64,000 nucleotides of DNA, taken from Paraflavitalea sp. CAU 1676. Its GTDB lineage: Bacteria; Bacteroidota; Bacteroidia; Chitinophagales; Chitinophagaceae. The notes below the pieces were generated by a model, which saw only the letters and a program-made list of their open reading frames with translations, had not been told where the DNA came from and did no database searches. Position 1 is the stretch's first letter; every line of letters starts with the position of its first letter. A program made the position numbers and the translations under genes. Below are positions 9,217 through 18,149 of the stretch, one piece after another. The stretch lies in contig NZ_JARHUJ010000004.1 of NCBI RefSeq assembly GCF_029223285.1, positions 744,001 to 808,000 of the forward strand, read 5' to 3'.

Positions 9217-9222
9217 TCGAAT

Positions 9223-10278
9223 TTATGGCTTGCAGGCGCCCAACTGGTCGTCGACTGCCTCTTTGAATTGCAGGTAAACCTCCTTCTTCTGCTCGCCCAG
9301 CAATGTCTTCACGAAAATGATCGCTGCATAGTTGCGGCATTTGTCTACATAGGGCCAGGTACCGAATAGCCCGGGGCTGCTCACTACGGTAGCATTGCCA
9401 TTGGCATCCTTTTCCTGTATCCACTCGCCATAGCCATATTCATAGCCGGTTGCAACGGCCGGCGTGTATTTTACCGGTAATCCGGGGAAGTGATTTTTCT
9501 GCATTTCGGCCACCGCCTCTTCGCTTAAGATCCGCTTGCCTTCAAACGTCCCTTTATTAAGGATCATCACCAGGAAGTTCATATAATCCAGTGCGCTCGA
9601 CTGCGCCCCACCCGAAGGATTGGGCGCATTGCCATTGTCGTCATTAAATGTGGTGGCTTTCATCTTCAGCGGACGGGTGAGCCTTTCCTGCACCAGGCGG
9701 CCAAAATCTTTTTTGGTGACGATCTCGGCTACCCGCGCAGCCAGGTTGAGGCCGCTGCTGCCGTAGGCAAACTCCTTACCGGGATTGTTGGAGATCTCTT
9801 TGGCCGCAATGGCGTTGGCTTCGTCTTCCAGTGTCTGGAATTTCCGGCGCTCCAGGAACTTGGCAACGCCATTCTTCCCATTGTCGATACCTGTAGTATG
9901 GGATAAGCATTGGCGGATCGTAATATATCCTTTCATGTATTTGTCCAGCACCGGGATGTATTTGCTAACAGGATCATCGAGGTCGATCTTTCCCTGGTCT
10001 ACCAGCGTCATGATCGTAGCGGCTGTTAGCCATTTGCTGCAGCTGGCAATAGGTGCCTGGGTCTTGGCGGTGAAATCGGTGCCGATCTCTTTTTTATAGA
10101 TTACCTGCCCGTCTTTCCACACCAGCGCTACTAGGTTGTTTCCCAACAGCTTTTTGTTCCTTTCCAGCAATTGGTCTACCCTGCTGAAGTCGTATTGCCC
10201 ATGGGCTATCTGCAAGAATAACAGGCCAAACAACAATAAACTGAATTTTGGACAGGTTTTGGGGCTTTTTAATGACAT
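9223..10278 (-). CDS. Serine hydrolase, class C beta-lactamase / EstB type
   Basis: 351 residues from ATG 10278, chosen because it is followed by a basic, hydrophobic signal peptide ending near AHGQ. The frame is open to 10368 but that leader has no signal-peptide character. Catalytic Ser-x-x-Lys is S79-C-S-K82 in IASCSKWLTAA; the second motif is probably the Tyr of FAYGSSGLN; LSHTTGID is the usual family block after the first motif. The family covers penicillin-binding carboxypeptidases, esterases and beta-lactamases, and sequence alone does not settle the substrate. Predicted periplasmic. Convergent with xylB and divergent from clpB. Confidence 0.87.
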   Translation of the reverse strand: MSLKSPKTCPKFSLLLFGLLFLQIAHGQYDFSRVDQLLERNKKLLGNNLVALVWKDGQVIYKKEIGTDFTAKTQAPIASCSKWLTAATIMTLVDQGKIDLDDPVSKYIPVLDKYMKGYITIRQCLSHTTGIDNGKNGVAKFLERRKFQTLEDEANAIAAKEISNNPGKEFAYGSSGLNLAARVAEIVTKKDFGRLVQERLTRPLKMKATTFNDDNGNAPNPSGGAQSSALDYMNFLVMILNKGTFEGKRILSEEAVAEMQKNHFPGLPVKYTPAVATGYEYGYGEWIQEKDANGNATVVSSPGLFGTWPYVDKCRNYAAIIFVKTLLGEQKKEVYLQFKEAVDDQLGACKP

Positions 10279-10497
10279 AAATGCCGGAAATTTTTGGTTG
10301 GATTGCGATTTGTGATAAGGGGTTAAAGTTATTGGAAGATACGGCAACTGAACATTGAGGGTTGGCACAATGTTGTTATTAACGAATTATTTATCGCCCC
10401 CTCCCCATAGCCCACAGGCCCCCGGCCAAACACACCGCAAGGGCCCAGGCTATTGACCGCTTCAGTGACCATCGGCCAAAACCAAAAAGAAGAAACT

Positions 10498-13116
10498 ATG
10501 AATCTGAATAATTTTACAATCAAGGCACAGGAAGTGATCGCGCAAGCGCAACAGATCGCTTTTAACCAGGGCAATGTAAATATAGAAACGGAGCATTTGT
10601 TGAAGAGCCTGCTCGACCAGGAGGATTCGCCCATAGAATACCTGCTGAAGAAAAATAATGTGACGATCAACCTGCTCGAAACAAAGCTGGAGGAGGCCAT
10701 CGAAAAGCTGCCCAAAGTAAGCAGCGGTGCCCAGCCTGCCCAGCAGATCAGCCGGGATGCCAACAATGCCATATTGCGGGCCGGTACCATCCTCAAGCAA
10801 TTCGGCGACGAATTTGTAAGTGTGGAACACCTGCTCGTATCCATCATGCAGGGCAGCGACAATACAGCCCGTTTACTGAAAGATACCGGCCTCACCGAAA
10901 AGGGATTGGTGGCTGCCATCAAAGACCTTCGTAAAGGCGATACCATCAAGAGCCAAACACAGGAAACGCAGTTCAATGCACTGAACAAATATGCTAAGAA
11001 CTTGAACGAACTGGCCCGTCAGGGCAAACTCGATCCGGTCATCGGCCGCGATGAAGAGATTCGCCGTACCCTGCACATCTTATCGCGCCGCAGCAAGAAC
11101 AATCCTATACTCGTGGGAGAGCCCGGCGTAGGTAAAACAGCCATTGCCGAAGGGCTGGCCATGCGCATCGTGAATGGCGACGTACCGGAGAACCTCAAGA
11201 GCAAGATCATTTATGCACTCGATATGGGGCAGTTGATCGCAGGCGCCAAATACAAAGGTGAGTTTGAAGAAAGACTGAAAGGCGTTGTGAAGGAAGTAAG
11301 CACCAGCGATGGAGAGATCATTCTCTTCATCGATGAGATACATACCCTCGTAGGGGCAGGTGGAGGCGAAGGAGCCATGGATGCGGCCAATATCCTCAAG
11401 CCGGCCCTTGCACGGGGCGAGTTGAGAGCCATCGGCGCCACTACCCTCAATGAGTACCAGAAGTTTTTCGAGAAAGATAAAGCGCTGGAACGCCGCTTCC
11501 AGAAAGTGATGATCGAAGAACCATCGGTCGAAGATGCGATCTCGATCCTCCGCGGATTGAAAGACCGTTATGAAACGCACCACCATGTGCGCATCAAGGA
11601 CGAAGCGATCATCGCGGCGGTAGAATTGTCTCACCGCTATATCACCGATCGTTTCCTGCCCGATAAGGCCATCGACCTCATCGACGAAAGTGCCGCCAAG
11701 CTGCGCCTCGAAATGAACAGCATGCCCGAAGAACTGGACAAGCTCGAAAGGCAGATACGACAACTCGAGATCGAACGCGAAGCCATCAAACGCGAGAATG
11801 ATGAGCACAAGCTACGCGAACTTAATACCGACATAGCCAACCTGAGTGTAGAACGTGATACGTTCAAGGCAAAATGGAAGGCAGAAAAAGAGATTGTTGA
11901 CAAAGTACAAAATGCCAAAGCAGCGATCGAGCAACTGAAGCTCGAAGCTGAACAGGCAGAACGCAATGGCGAATACGGCAAAGTAGCTGAAATACGCTAC
12001 GGCAAGGTAAAAGAACAGGAGAAGATCATTCAGGACCTTTCTACACAGTTGGAGGTGATCAATGAGAAGCGATTGTTGAAAGAAGAAGTGGATGCGGAAG
12101 ACATTGCAGAAAATGTGGCGAAGGCAACCGGCATCCCGGTGACACGCATGTTGCAGAGTGAAAAGGAAAAACTGTTGAACCTGGAAGACCATCTTCACGA
12201 ACGTGTGGTAGGACAGGAGGAAGCAATCACCGCCGTAGCGGATGCTATCCGCCGTAGTCGCGCAGGCCTGCAGGATCCCAGGAAGCCTATCGGTTCCTTC
12301 ATCTTCCTCGGTACAACCGGAGTAGGTAAAACGGAACTGGCAAAAGCCCTGGCCGAATACCTCTTCGACGACGAAAGTATGATGACGCGTATCGACATGA
12401 GTGAGTACCAGGAAAAACATACGGTGTCGCGGCTGGTAGGCGCCCCTCCGGGATATGTAGGGTACGACGAAGGTGGTCAACTCACGGAATCCGTGCGTCG
12501 GAAGCCTTACAGCGTGGTATTGCTCGATGAGATCGAGAAAGCCCACCCCGATGTGTGGAACGTATTGTTGCAGGTACTCGATGACGGCCGCCTCACCGAC
12601 AACAAAGGGCGCGTGGTGAACTTTAAGAACACCATCATCATCATGACCAGCAATATCGGGAGCCACCTAATCCAGGAAGCATTCGAAGGTGTAACAGAAC
12701 GTAACCTCGACGAAGCGACCGATAAGGCGAAAGTGGAGGTAATGAACCTGCTGCGTCAAACCATCCGCCCCGAGTTCCTGAACCGGGTTGATGAGGTGAT
12801 CATGTTCCAGCCCCTGCTCAAAAAAGAGATCAAGGGGATCATCTATATACAGCTCAACAACCTGAAGAAGATGGTAGCCGCCAATGGCATCGATCTTCAG
12901 TTCAGCGAGTATGCAGTCGATTACCTCGCCGAAAATGGATTCGATCCGCAATTCGGCGCAAGGCCCCTCAAGCGGCTGATCCAAAAAGAGATCGTAAACC
13001 AGCTTTCCAGGCGGATACTGGCCGGCGATATCGATAGAACGCACCCGGTACTGGTCGATGTGTTTGATGGGGTAGTGGTGTTCCGGAACGATGTGCCCAA
13101 TCACGTGGCTTCCTAA
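10498..13116 (+). CDS. clpB: ATP-dependent chaperone ClpB
   Basis: AAA+ disaggregase working with DnaK to rescue aggregated proteins; cytoplasmic hexamer. 872 residues from ATG 10498 ([13 protein letters not shown]). The 15 codons upstream in frame are not ClpB-like. N domain about 1-150, first AAA+ with GEPGVGKT near 207 and [13 protein letters not shown], a middle coiled-coil around 400-530 ([21 protein letters not shown]), second AAA+ with GTTGVGKTE near 606 and [14 protein letters not shown]. The coiled-coil M domain separates it from ClpA/ClpC. The purine-rich AAAAAGAAGAAACT before the start can serve as ribosome site. A terminator follows. Confidence 0.97.
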   Translation: MNLNNFTIKAQEVIAQAQQIAFNQGNVNIETEHLLKSLLDQEDSPIEYLLKKNNVTINLLETKLEEAIEKLPKVSSGAQPAQQISRDANNAILRAGTILKQFGDEFVSVEHLLVSIMQGSDNTARLLKDTGLTEKGLVAAIKDLRKGDTIKSQTQETQFNALNKYAKNLNELARQGKLDPVIGRDEEIRRTLHILSRRSKNNPILVGEPGVGKTAIAEGLAMRIVNGDVPENLKSKIIYALDMGQLIAGAKYKGEFEERLKGVVKEVSTSDGEIILFIDEIHTLVGAGGGEGAMDAANILKPALARGELRAIGATTLNEYQKFFEKDKALERRFQKVMIEEPSVEDAISILRGLKDRYETHHHVRIKDEAIIAAVELSHRYITDRFLPDKAIDLIDESAAKLRLEMNSMPEELDKLERQIRQLEIEREAIKRENDEHKLRELNTDIANLSVERDTFKAKWKAEKEIVDKVQNAKAAIEQLKLEAEQAERNGEYGKVAEIRYGKVKEQEKIIQDLSTQLEVINEKRLLKEEVDAEDIAENVAKATGIPVTRMLQSEKEKLLNLEDHLHERVVGQEEAITAVADAIRRSRAGLQDPRKPIGSFIFLGTTGVGKTELAKALAEYLFDDESMMTRIDMSEYQEKHTVSRLVGAPPGYVGYDEGGQLTESVRRKPYSVVLLDEIEKAHPDVWNVLLQVLDDGRLTDNKGRVVNFKNTIIIMTSNIGSHLIQEAFEGVTERNLDEATDKAKVEVMNLLRQTIRPEFLNRVDEVIMFQPLLKKEIKGIIYIQLNNLKKMVAANGIDLQFSEYAVDYLAENGFDPQFGARPLKRLIQKEIVNQLSRRILAGDIDRTHPVLVDVFDGVVVFRNDVPNHVAS

Positions 13117-13167
13117 GGTAAGCATGCCACCAATGAAGCGCTAAAATCGTCTATATAGCATATTACC

Positions 13168-13204
13168 AAAGCCATTCTGCCGCGAGCGGAGTGGCTTTTC
13201 TTTT
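13168..13204 (+). terminator. Rho-independent terminator of clpB
   Basis: AAAGCCA and TGGCTTT form the outer stem, with an inner CCG/CGG pairing around CGAG, followed by TTCTTTT. It lies about 50 bases after the clpB stop. Confidence 0.75.
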
Positions 13205-13238
13205 ACTGCACAGATAACCAGCCGGTTGCCTGTGCAGT
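13205..13238. repeat. Inverted repeat / stem-loop between clpB and the DsbA-like gene
   Basis: ACTGCACAG (13205-13213) and CTGTGCAGT (13230-13238) are perfect 9-bp inverted repeats. Inside them ACC-AGCC-GGT gives a second short stem. No T-run follows, so it does not look like a terminator. It could be a regulator site or a structured leader for the DsbA-like gene. Confidence 0.5.
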
Positions 13239-13314
13239 GCTGCATTCACCCGCGTGTGTTCAGGCATAGACACTCCGGGTACGGCAACCAGCCGCAATCA
13301 TCGTAAAAGGTAAA

Positions 13315-13320
13315 AAGGAG
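13315..13320 (+). promoter_or_regulatory. Canonical Shine-Dalgarno of the DsbA-like gene
   Basis: AAGGAG sits 7 bases before ATG 13328, an unusually classical ribosome site compared with the A-rich or leaderless starts elsewhere in this window. Confidence 0.6.
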
Positions 13321-13327
13321 ATCGAAT

Positions 13328-13900
13328 ATGGCAATAAACAACAGACCTAAGATCATCGACATCATTTCACCCAAGGAAATCTGGCAGGGACCTGCCGGCG
13401 CCCCGGTGAAACTGGTGGAGTTTGGCGATTATGAAAGTGAGGATTGCGCCAAAGCGCATGAGGTGGTCAAGAAGCTGCTCAATGCTTATGGCGATCAGTT
13501 GAAGTTTAATTTCCGGCATTTTCCGCTTACACAGATCCATCAGCGCGCGCACAAAGCAGCTGAAGCAGCGGTAGGCGCAGTACAGGCCGGGAAGTTCTGG
13601 GAAATGCACGATACCCTGTTCCGTAACCGAAAGCACCTGGGCCAGGTAAGCCTCAAGGAATACAGCCGTGAAGTTGGCATCAGTGATAAGCACTTCCTCA
13701 CGAGGCTCATCGATTCGTTCTATGGATGGACGGTTCGCGCCGATCTCATGGATGGCCTCGCCCTCGGCGTACGTGACGTGCCCTGTTTTTTCATCAACGA
13801 TCAGTTATATACCGGCCGGCCATCTTTCGATGGCCTCAGCAAAGCCATCGATGAGGCCTTGCAGACAAAGCGGAAAACGCCGGCCAAACAGAACGCCTAA
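13328..13900 (+). CDS. DsbA-like thioredoxin-fold protein lacking the first catalytic Cys
   Basis: 190 residues, no signal peptide, so probably cytoplasmic. The fold is that of DsbA/FrnE-type proteins: VKLVEFGDYESEDCAKAHEVVKKL at 27-50, FNFRHFPLTQIHQRAHKAAEAA around 60-81, GKFWEMHDTLF at 88-97, and the cis-proline loop VRDVPCFFIN with P152. Where relatives carry C-P-Y-C this protein has S37-E-D-C40, so the nucleophilic first Cys is gone while the second is kept; a new Cys (C153) follows the cis-proline. Dithiol oxidase activity is therefore unlikely. It might use one-thiol chemistry or act as a binding protein. Not in an obvious operon; a terminator lies 110 bases downstream. Confidence 0.82.
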   Translation: MAINNRPKIIDIISPKEIWQGPAGAPVKLVEFGDYESEDCAKAHEVVKKLLNAYGDQLKFNFRHFPLTQIHQRAHKAAEAAVGAVQAGKFWEMHDTLFRNRKHLGQVSLKEYSREVGISDKHFLTRLIDSFYGWTVRADLMDGLALGVRDVPCFFINDQLYTGRPSFDGLSKAIDEALQTKRKTPAKQNA

Positions 13901-14009
13901 AGTCGGGGGAGGTCTCACCACCGAAACCACACATTCCGGCTTACTGTTAAGGCGAACCGCAGCACCAGGTTCCTGACTTTTTTTATTCCCATAGTGTGCA
14001 TAGCCAATG

Positions 14010-14038
14010 CAGGCTGCCCCTGGGCAGCCTGTTTTTTT
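14010..14038 (+). terminator. Rho-independent terminator of the DsbA-like gene
   Basis: CAGGCTGCC and GGCAGCCTG form a 9-bp GC-rich stem with a four-base loop, followed by seven T. The orientation serves the plus-strand gene; the convergent transporter ends at 14062. Confidence 0.88.
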
Positions 14039-14061
14039 GCGTAACGTAGCCGGTTACAGGA

Positions 14062-15759
14062 TCACGTATGGAACAACAGCGCCACGATAACCGCCCCCGA
14101 GATGGTAAGGATGATATTGGCAACCGCATAGGTGACGGTATAACCCAAAGCTGGGATCTTACTTTGCACGGCATCCTGCACCGCCAATAGCGCCGCCGAT
14201 TCATCGTGAGCGCCGGCACAGGCGCCCAAGGCAATCGCCGGATGGAACCTGAACACGTAACGGGCCAGGTAAAGGGCCAGCAGCATCGGCAATAGGCTGA
14301 GGATAATACCGGCGATCAGGAGCTTTACGCCTTCCTGCCGCAGCCCCTGGATAAACCCGCTGCTCGATGAAATACCCACGATGGCAATGAACATATGCAA
14401 GCCCAGCTTTTGCAATAGCCACACCGAAGGGGCCGGTATATTGCCGAATACGGGCCGGCGTGTACGCAGCCAGCCGAAGAACAGGCCTGCCAGCAGAGAG
14501 CCACCACTGGTGCTGATGCTTAACGGGATGTCGCCTGCTTTTACCGTTAGCGCGCCGAGCAGTGAGCCCAGCACGATACCAATGCCCATATACACGATAT
14601 CGGTTTCAATGCCGCTCTTTTCTTTATAGCCCAGTTTTGATACTGCGTTTTCCAGGTCTTCTTTGGTGCCCACAATTTCCAGCATATCGCCTTTTTCGAG
14701 GGTTGTACGGGCTACAAGCGGCATTTCGATACCAGCCCGGGTAAGCCGTCGGATGCCGATCCCGTGCACCGAATCACGGCGCCGCAATGCATTCAACGAA
14801 TGCCCAAGGATAGCTTTCTTTGAGACAACCACATTCGCCACTTCAATGGGAAAGTTCAGCAGATCCGCGTCGATGATCTCGGCGCCGAGGTAGTCTTCCA
14901 CCCCCACAATCTGCACCCGCTGTCCGCTCACGGCAATAATATCTTCCAGCAGGATGGTAGTATCGGGAGCAACGGGCATCAGTTTGCCGGCCCGCTTGAT
15001 GCGCTGCACATAGATGGGCTTTTCCCTTTTAAGCATGTAGACCTCAAGGTCCCGCACCTTCATGCCATCCTTGAACAGGTCGTTCGTGATGGCATAAGCG
15101 CGGAAAGCCACCTGGTCATAGGCTGTCGTCAGAGAACCATCCTCATCGTCGGCATTGCCCATCTCCGCTTCCAGTTCTTTTGCTTTCTGGGGCAGGTTGC
15201 CACCCAGTAGTATGGGGCCAATGACCGAGAGGAACCAGGCGGTGCCGGCCGTCCCGAAAATATAGGTCACGGCATAGGCCACCGCTATTTGGTCGGTCCA
15301 GTATTCTTTTTGACTATCGGGAATATCCAGTTTGCTGATCGAATCACCTGCTACGCCAATGATGGCCGAGCAGGTATTGGAGCCCGACAGTAAGCCGGCC
15401 CCCGTACCCGGCGAAAAATGAAACAACAGCGAAAGCACATAAGCCAGGGCCAGACTGGTGAGGCAGATGGTAACAGAGAACAAAGCCTGCGAAAGGCCAT
15501 CCTTTTTGAGCCCCTGGAAGAACTGAGGGCCGATGCTGTACCCCATCGAGAATAGGAACAGGAGAAAATAGGTAGCCTTGCTGGAGGCGGAGATACGGAT
15601 ATCGAGCTGCCCCACTACGATACCCACCAGTAAAACAGCCGTAACCGTACCCAAGGTGAACTTGCCTACTTTTAACCGGCCGATAAAATACCCTGCAGCG
15701 AGTGTTAAAAAGACCGCGATCTCGGGATAATGCCTGAGCGATTCTTGTAGCCATTCCAT
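14062..15759 (-). CDS. AspT/YidE/YbjL-type transporter with two RCK_C domains
   Basis: 565-residue inner-membrane transporter of the aspartate:alanine exchanger family. Residues ~10-165 hold an N-terminal block of five or six membrane helices with the SGSNTCSAIIGVAG segment; ~205-290 and ~295-370 are two cytoplasmic TrkA-C (RCK_C) domains (RDLEVYMLKREKPIYVQRI and VVSKKAILGHSLNALRRRD); ~380-565 hold the second membrane block with the mirror motif GACAGAHDESAALLAVQDA. The duplicated halves and paired RCK_C domains are diagnostic for the family. Substrate cannot be read from sequence; known members exchange aspartate for alanine. No aspartate decarboxylase is nearby. Confidence 0.88.
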   Translation of the reverse strand: MEWLQESLRHYPEIAVFLTLAAGYFIGRLKVGKFTLGTVTAVLLVGIVVGQLDIRISASSKATYFLLFLFSMGYSIGPQFFQGLKKDGLSQALFSVTICLTSLALAYVLSLLFHFSPGTGAGLLSGSNTCSAIIGVAGDSISKLDIPDSQKEYWTDQIAVAYAVTYIFGTAGTAWFLSVIGPILLGGNLPQKAKELEAEMGNADDEDGSLTTAYDQVAFRAYAITNDLFKDGMKVRDLEVYMLKREKPIYVQRIKRAGKLMPVAPDTTILLEDIIAVSGQRVQIVGVEDYLGAEIIDADLLNFPIEVANVVVSKKAILGHSLNALRRRDSVHGIGIRRLTRAGIEMPLVARTTLEKGDMLEIVGTKEDLENAVSKLGYKEKSGIETDIVYMGIGIVLGSLLGALTVKAGDIPLSISTSGGSLLAGLFFGWLRTRRPVFGNIPAPSVWLLQKLGLHMFIAIVGISSSSGFIQGLRQEGVKLLIAGIILSLLPMLLALYLARYVFRFHPAIALGACAGAHDESAALLAVQDAVQSKIPALGYTVTYAVANIILTISGAVIVALLFHT

Positions 15760-15992
15760 GCGAACAAAATTTAAAGATTGCCACTACAGTTGATGTGGAA
15801 TAATAGGGCCCTGGAAGCCGGCAGGAGACAGGCGGGAAGTCGTAATACAAATTACGGGAATAAAGCATGTGATAGATCAAAATCTTAACGGCAACAATAT
15901 CAAAGGGCGCTTTTGGCTGCACACAGCCTGTGTAGCCCGCCAAATACCGTCAATGGTTACAGAGCTGGCTGTGCTAATCCGCAAACCGTAAT

Positions 15993-16000
15993 TATATTTA
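15993..16000 (+). promoter_or_regulatory. -7-like box directly before the DUF4403 gene (TATATTTA)
   Basis: TATATTTA fits TAnnTTTG with one mismatch and is followed by CGCC and the ATG, the same geometry seen before bioA, mgtE and the ABC-F gene. It implies a leaderless or nearly leaderless transcript. Confidence 0.5.
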
Positions 16001-16004
16001 CGCC

Positions 16005-17438
16005 ATGAAATTCCTGTCGCTTTCCCTGTTCGTCTGTTCCGTATCGCTCCTTGTTTCCTGTGGATCTTCTAAAAAGGCCGCCGCGCCGGCAGCCAGTGAA
16101 CCGGCAGCGCGCCTGTTACCCCCACTACCCGCCTCGCAGATCAACATACCCATCAAAGTGTACATGAAGCCCATGCTCGATATGATGGAGAATGTGGCGG
16201 CCAAAGAATTCACCAGCGATAAATGGCCCAATTACTTACAGAGCGGTTGCGATTTCCGGTACAAATACCGCTTCGTGCGTTCTCCCTTTAGCTTTTCCGT
16301 CGTGAACAACAAAGTGAACATCGGGTTCCGTGGTAATTACCAGATCGCCGGCAGCCGTTGCGTATGTGCCTTCGATAAGCAGGTATCGCCCTGGGTTAGC
16401 GGCAGCTGTGGTTTTGGAGATGAATCCCTTCGCCGGGTCGACCTTAACATCAGTTCTATGCTTAACCTGCTGCCCAACCACCAGGTAAGTACGGTAACCC
16501 GCCTCGAAAACCTCAAGCCGATCGATAAATGCCAGGTCACCCTGCTGCAGAATGATATGACCAAAGAGATCATGGACAGCATCAAAGCCTCTGTGGAATC
16601 ATACTGCACCACCTTCGATAATTTTGTGCAGGCCGTCAACAACAACGCATTCCTGCAACAGTGGCGCAGCGGCGGCAGCCGGGTAATGCCGGTAAGCAAA
16701 TACGGCTACCTCAACCTTAACCCCACGCACTTGAAGGTGAGTAAGTTCAATGTGAACCGCGATACCCTGTACTTTGCCATCGGGTTCCAGGGCTCACCCA
16801 AATTCTCGTCCGACAGCCTCCGGCTGGTAACCCGTGCTTCCTTACCACCCATCAGCGGAACCGACAACAGCGGCGCCATCAGTACTTACCTCGATGCGGT
16901 ATACGAGTATAAATTCTTCAATAAACTGCTCAATGATAGTTTGGCCAACAAACCCTTTGAAGTAGAGGGACGCACATTTGTGATCAAAGACGTAAATATT
17001 CGGGGCAGCAACGACGGGAAGATCGCGGTAGACGTATCCTTTACCGGCAACCGCAAAGGCGTACTGCACCTGAGCGGAACGCCCGTACTCGATACCGCCA
17101 GGCAATACCTTTCCATGCCCGATATCGATTTCGCACTCGACACGAAGGATATGCTGGTCAATATTGCCAAGGGCATGTTCCGCAAAAAGATCATCAAGGA
17201 ACTGCAGGGAAAATCAGTACTCGATATCGCTGCCCTGATCCAGAAGAATAAAGCCCTGATCGAGGCCCGCCTGAACCAGCAGGTCACCGAATGGATGAGT
17301 ACCACTGGCCGGCTCGAAAGCATCAAAATAGTGGGGTTATTGCCCCAGCGCGACTATATCCAGGTGCAGGCCTTCATAAAAGGGAATATCCAGCTGATTG
17401 GCCGACCGCCAGCTAACTTATTGAGTATGAAACATTAA
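16005..17438 (+). CDS. DUF4403 family lipoprotein
   Basis: 477 residues. The signal peptide (MKFLSLSLFVCSVSLL) ends in the lipobox LVSC with C19 as the lipid anchor, then a Ser/Lys/Ala linker. The rest matches DUF4403 in length and style: INIPIKVYMKPMLDMMENVAAKEF near the start of the mature region, YKYRFVRSPFSFSVVNNKVNIGF, the SLNLNPTHLKVSKFNVNRDTLYF-like middle, and a C-terminal helical/beta part ending LPQRDYIQVQAFIKGNIQLIG. The family is envelope-associated and may carry a lipid-binding fold, but has no established function. Free-standing; the next gene is a sigma factor 120 bases downstream. Confidence 0.85.
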   Translation: MKFLSLSLFVCSVSLLVSCGSSKKAAAPAASEPAARLLPPLPASQINIPIKVYMKPMLDMMENVAAKEFTSDKWPNYLQSGCDFRYKYRFVRSPFSFSVVNNKVNIGFRGNYQIAGSRCVCAFDKQVSPWVSGSCGFGDESLRRVDLNISSMLNLLPNHQVSTVTRLENLKPIDKCQVTLLQNDMTKEIMDSIKASVESYCTTFDNFVQAVNNNAFLQQWRSGGSRVMPVSKYGYLNLNPTHLKVSKFNVNRDTLYFAIGFQGSPKFSSDSLRLVTRASLPPISGTDNSGAISTYLDAVYEYKFFNKLLNDSLANKPFEVEGRTFVIKDVNIRGSNDGKIAVDVSFTGNRKGVLHLSGTPVLDTARQYLSMPDIDFALDTKDMLVNIAKGMFRKKIIKELQGKSVLDIAALIQKNKALIEARLNQQVTEWMSTTGRLESIKIVGLLPQRDYIQVQAFIKGNIQLIGRPPANLLSMKH

Positions 17439-17533
17439 AAGAAGGGGAGAAAATTGTGCGCCGAGGCAACCAACTGACTTTGTGCTGCGTATTATGGGAT
17501 GATTTCAGAAAAATTGTAACTTATATAAGAAGT

Positions 17534-17547
17534 TTTACAATTGTAAA
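17534..17547. promoter_or_regulatory. 14-bp perfect palindrome before the second ECF sigma gene
   Basis: TTTACAATTGTAAA is its own reverse complement and lies 12 bases before the TTG start at 17559. A homodimeric repressor or activator could bind here; it could also be chance in an AT-rich leader. Confidence 0.4.
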
Positions 17548-17558
17548 CCAACCATCCC

Positions 17559-18149
17559 TTGCTCGCAGATAACCCGAAAATTTCTGCCCTGTTGAAAGGC
17601 TGCCGTCAAAATGAGCGGAATAGCCAAAAGGAGTTATATTATTTACTCCGCGGGTTTGCTATGAAAATTTGTTACCGCTACACCAATGCCCAGGAAGAGT
17701 CTGAAGAGATCATGAACGAGGGATTCGTCAAGCTGTTCAAGAACATCCAGCAATTCGACGAACACCGGCAGGAAGACACCCTGTTATCGCTCAAAGGTTG
17801 GTTCAAACGCATCCTGGTCAACACCTGCATCGATCACTATCGCAAAAGCCACGCCTCCGTGAATGGGCACGTACTCAGCACCGAATCCGAGTCCATACCC
17901 GATCATGGAGAAACAGGCATCGATATATTATCCTATAAAGAGATCATAGAAGCTATCCGATTGCTGTCGCCGGGTTACCGGGCAGTCTTTAATCTGTTTG
18001 TGATTGAAGGTCTTAGCCATGAAGAGATCGCTAATGTGCTGGGAATATCGGTAGGGGCGTCAAAATCCAATTTGTCAAAGGCCCGTGACAACCTAAGAAA
18101 ACTATTGTTGAATAAAACACAGTACAACGTGTATGTATCCCCTCAATGA
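17559..18149 (+). CDS. ECF-type RNA polymerase sigma factor, locus 2
   Basis: 196 residues from a TTG start. Region 2 lies around residues 18-95 (QKELYYLLRGFAMKICYRYT, ESEEIMNEGFVKLFKNIQQF, LKGWFKRILVNTCIDHYRKS). Region 4 lies around 130-185 (LSPGYRAVFNLFVIEGLSHEEIANVLGI, GASKSNLSKARDNLRKLL). It is clearly a paralogue of the sigma at 1800-2381. The stop overlaps the following barrel gene by 17 bp, as in locus 1, supporting coupled translation of a sigma and its cognate membrane regulator. Confidence 0.9.
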   Translation: MLADNPKISALLKGCRQNERNSQKELYYLLRGFAMKICYRYTNAQEESEEIMNEGFVKLFKNIQQFDEHRQEDTLLSLKGWFKRILVNTCIDHYRKSHASVNGHVLSTESESIPDHGETGIDILSYKEIIEAIRLLSPGYRAVFNLFVIEGLSHEEIANVLGISVGASKSNLSKARDNLRKLLLNKTQYNVYVSPQ

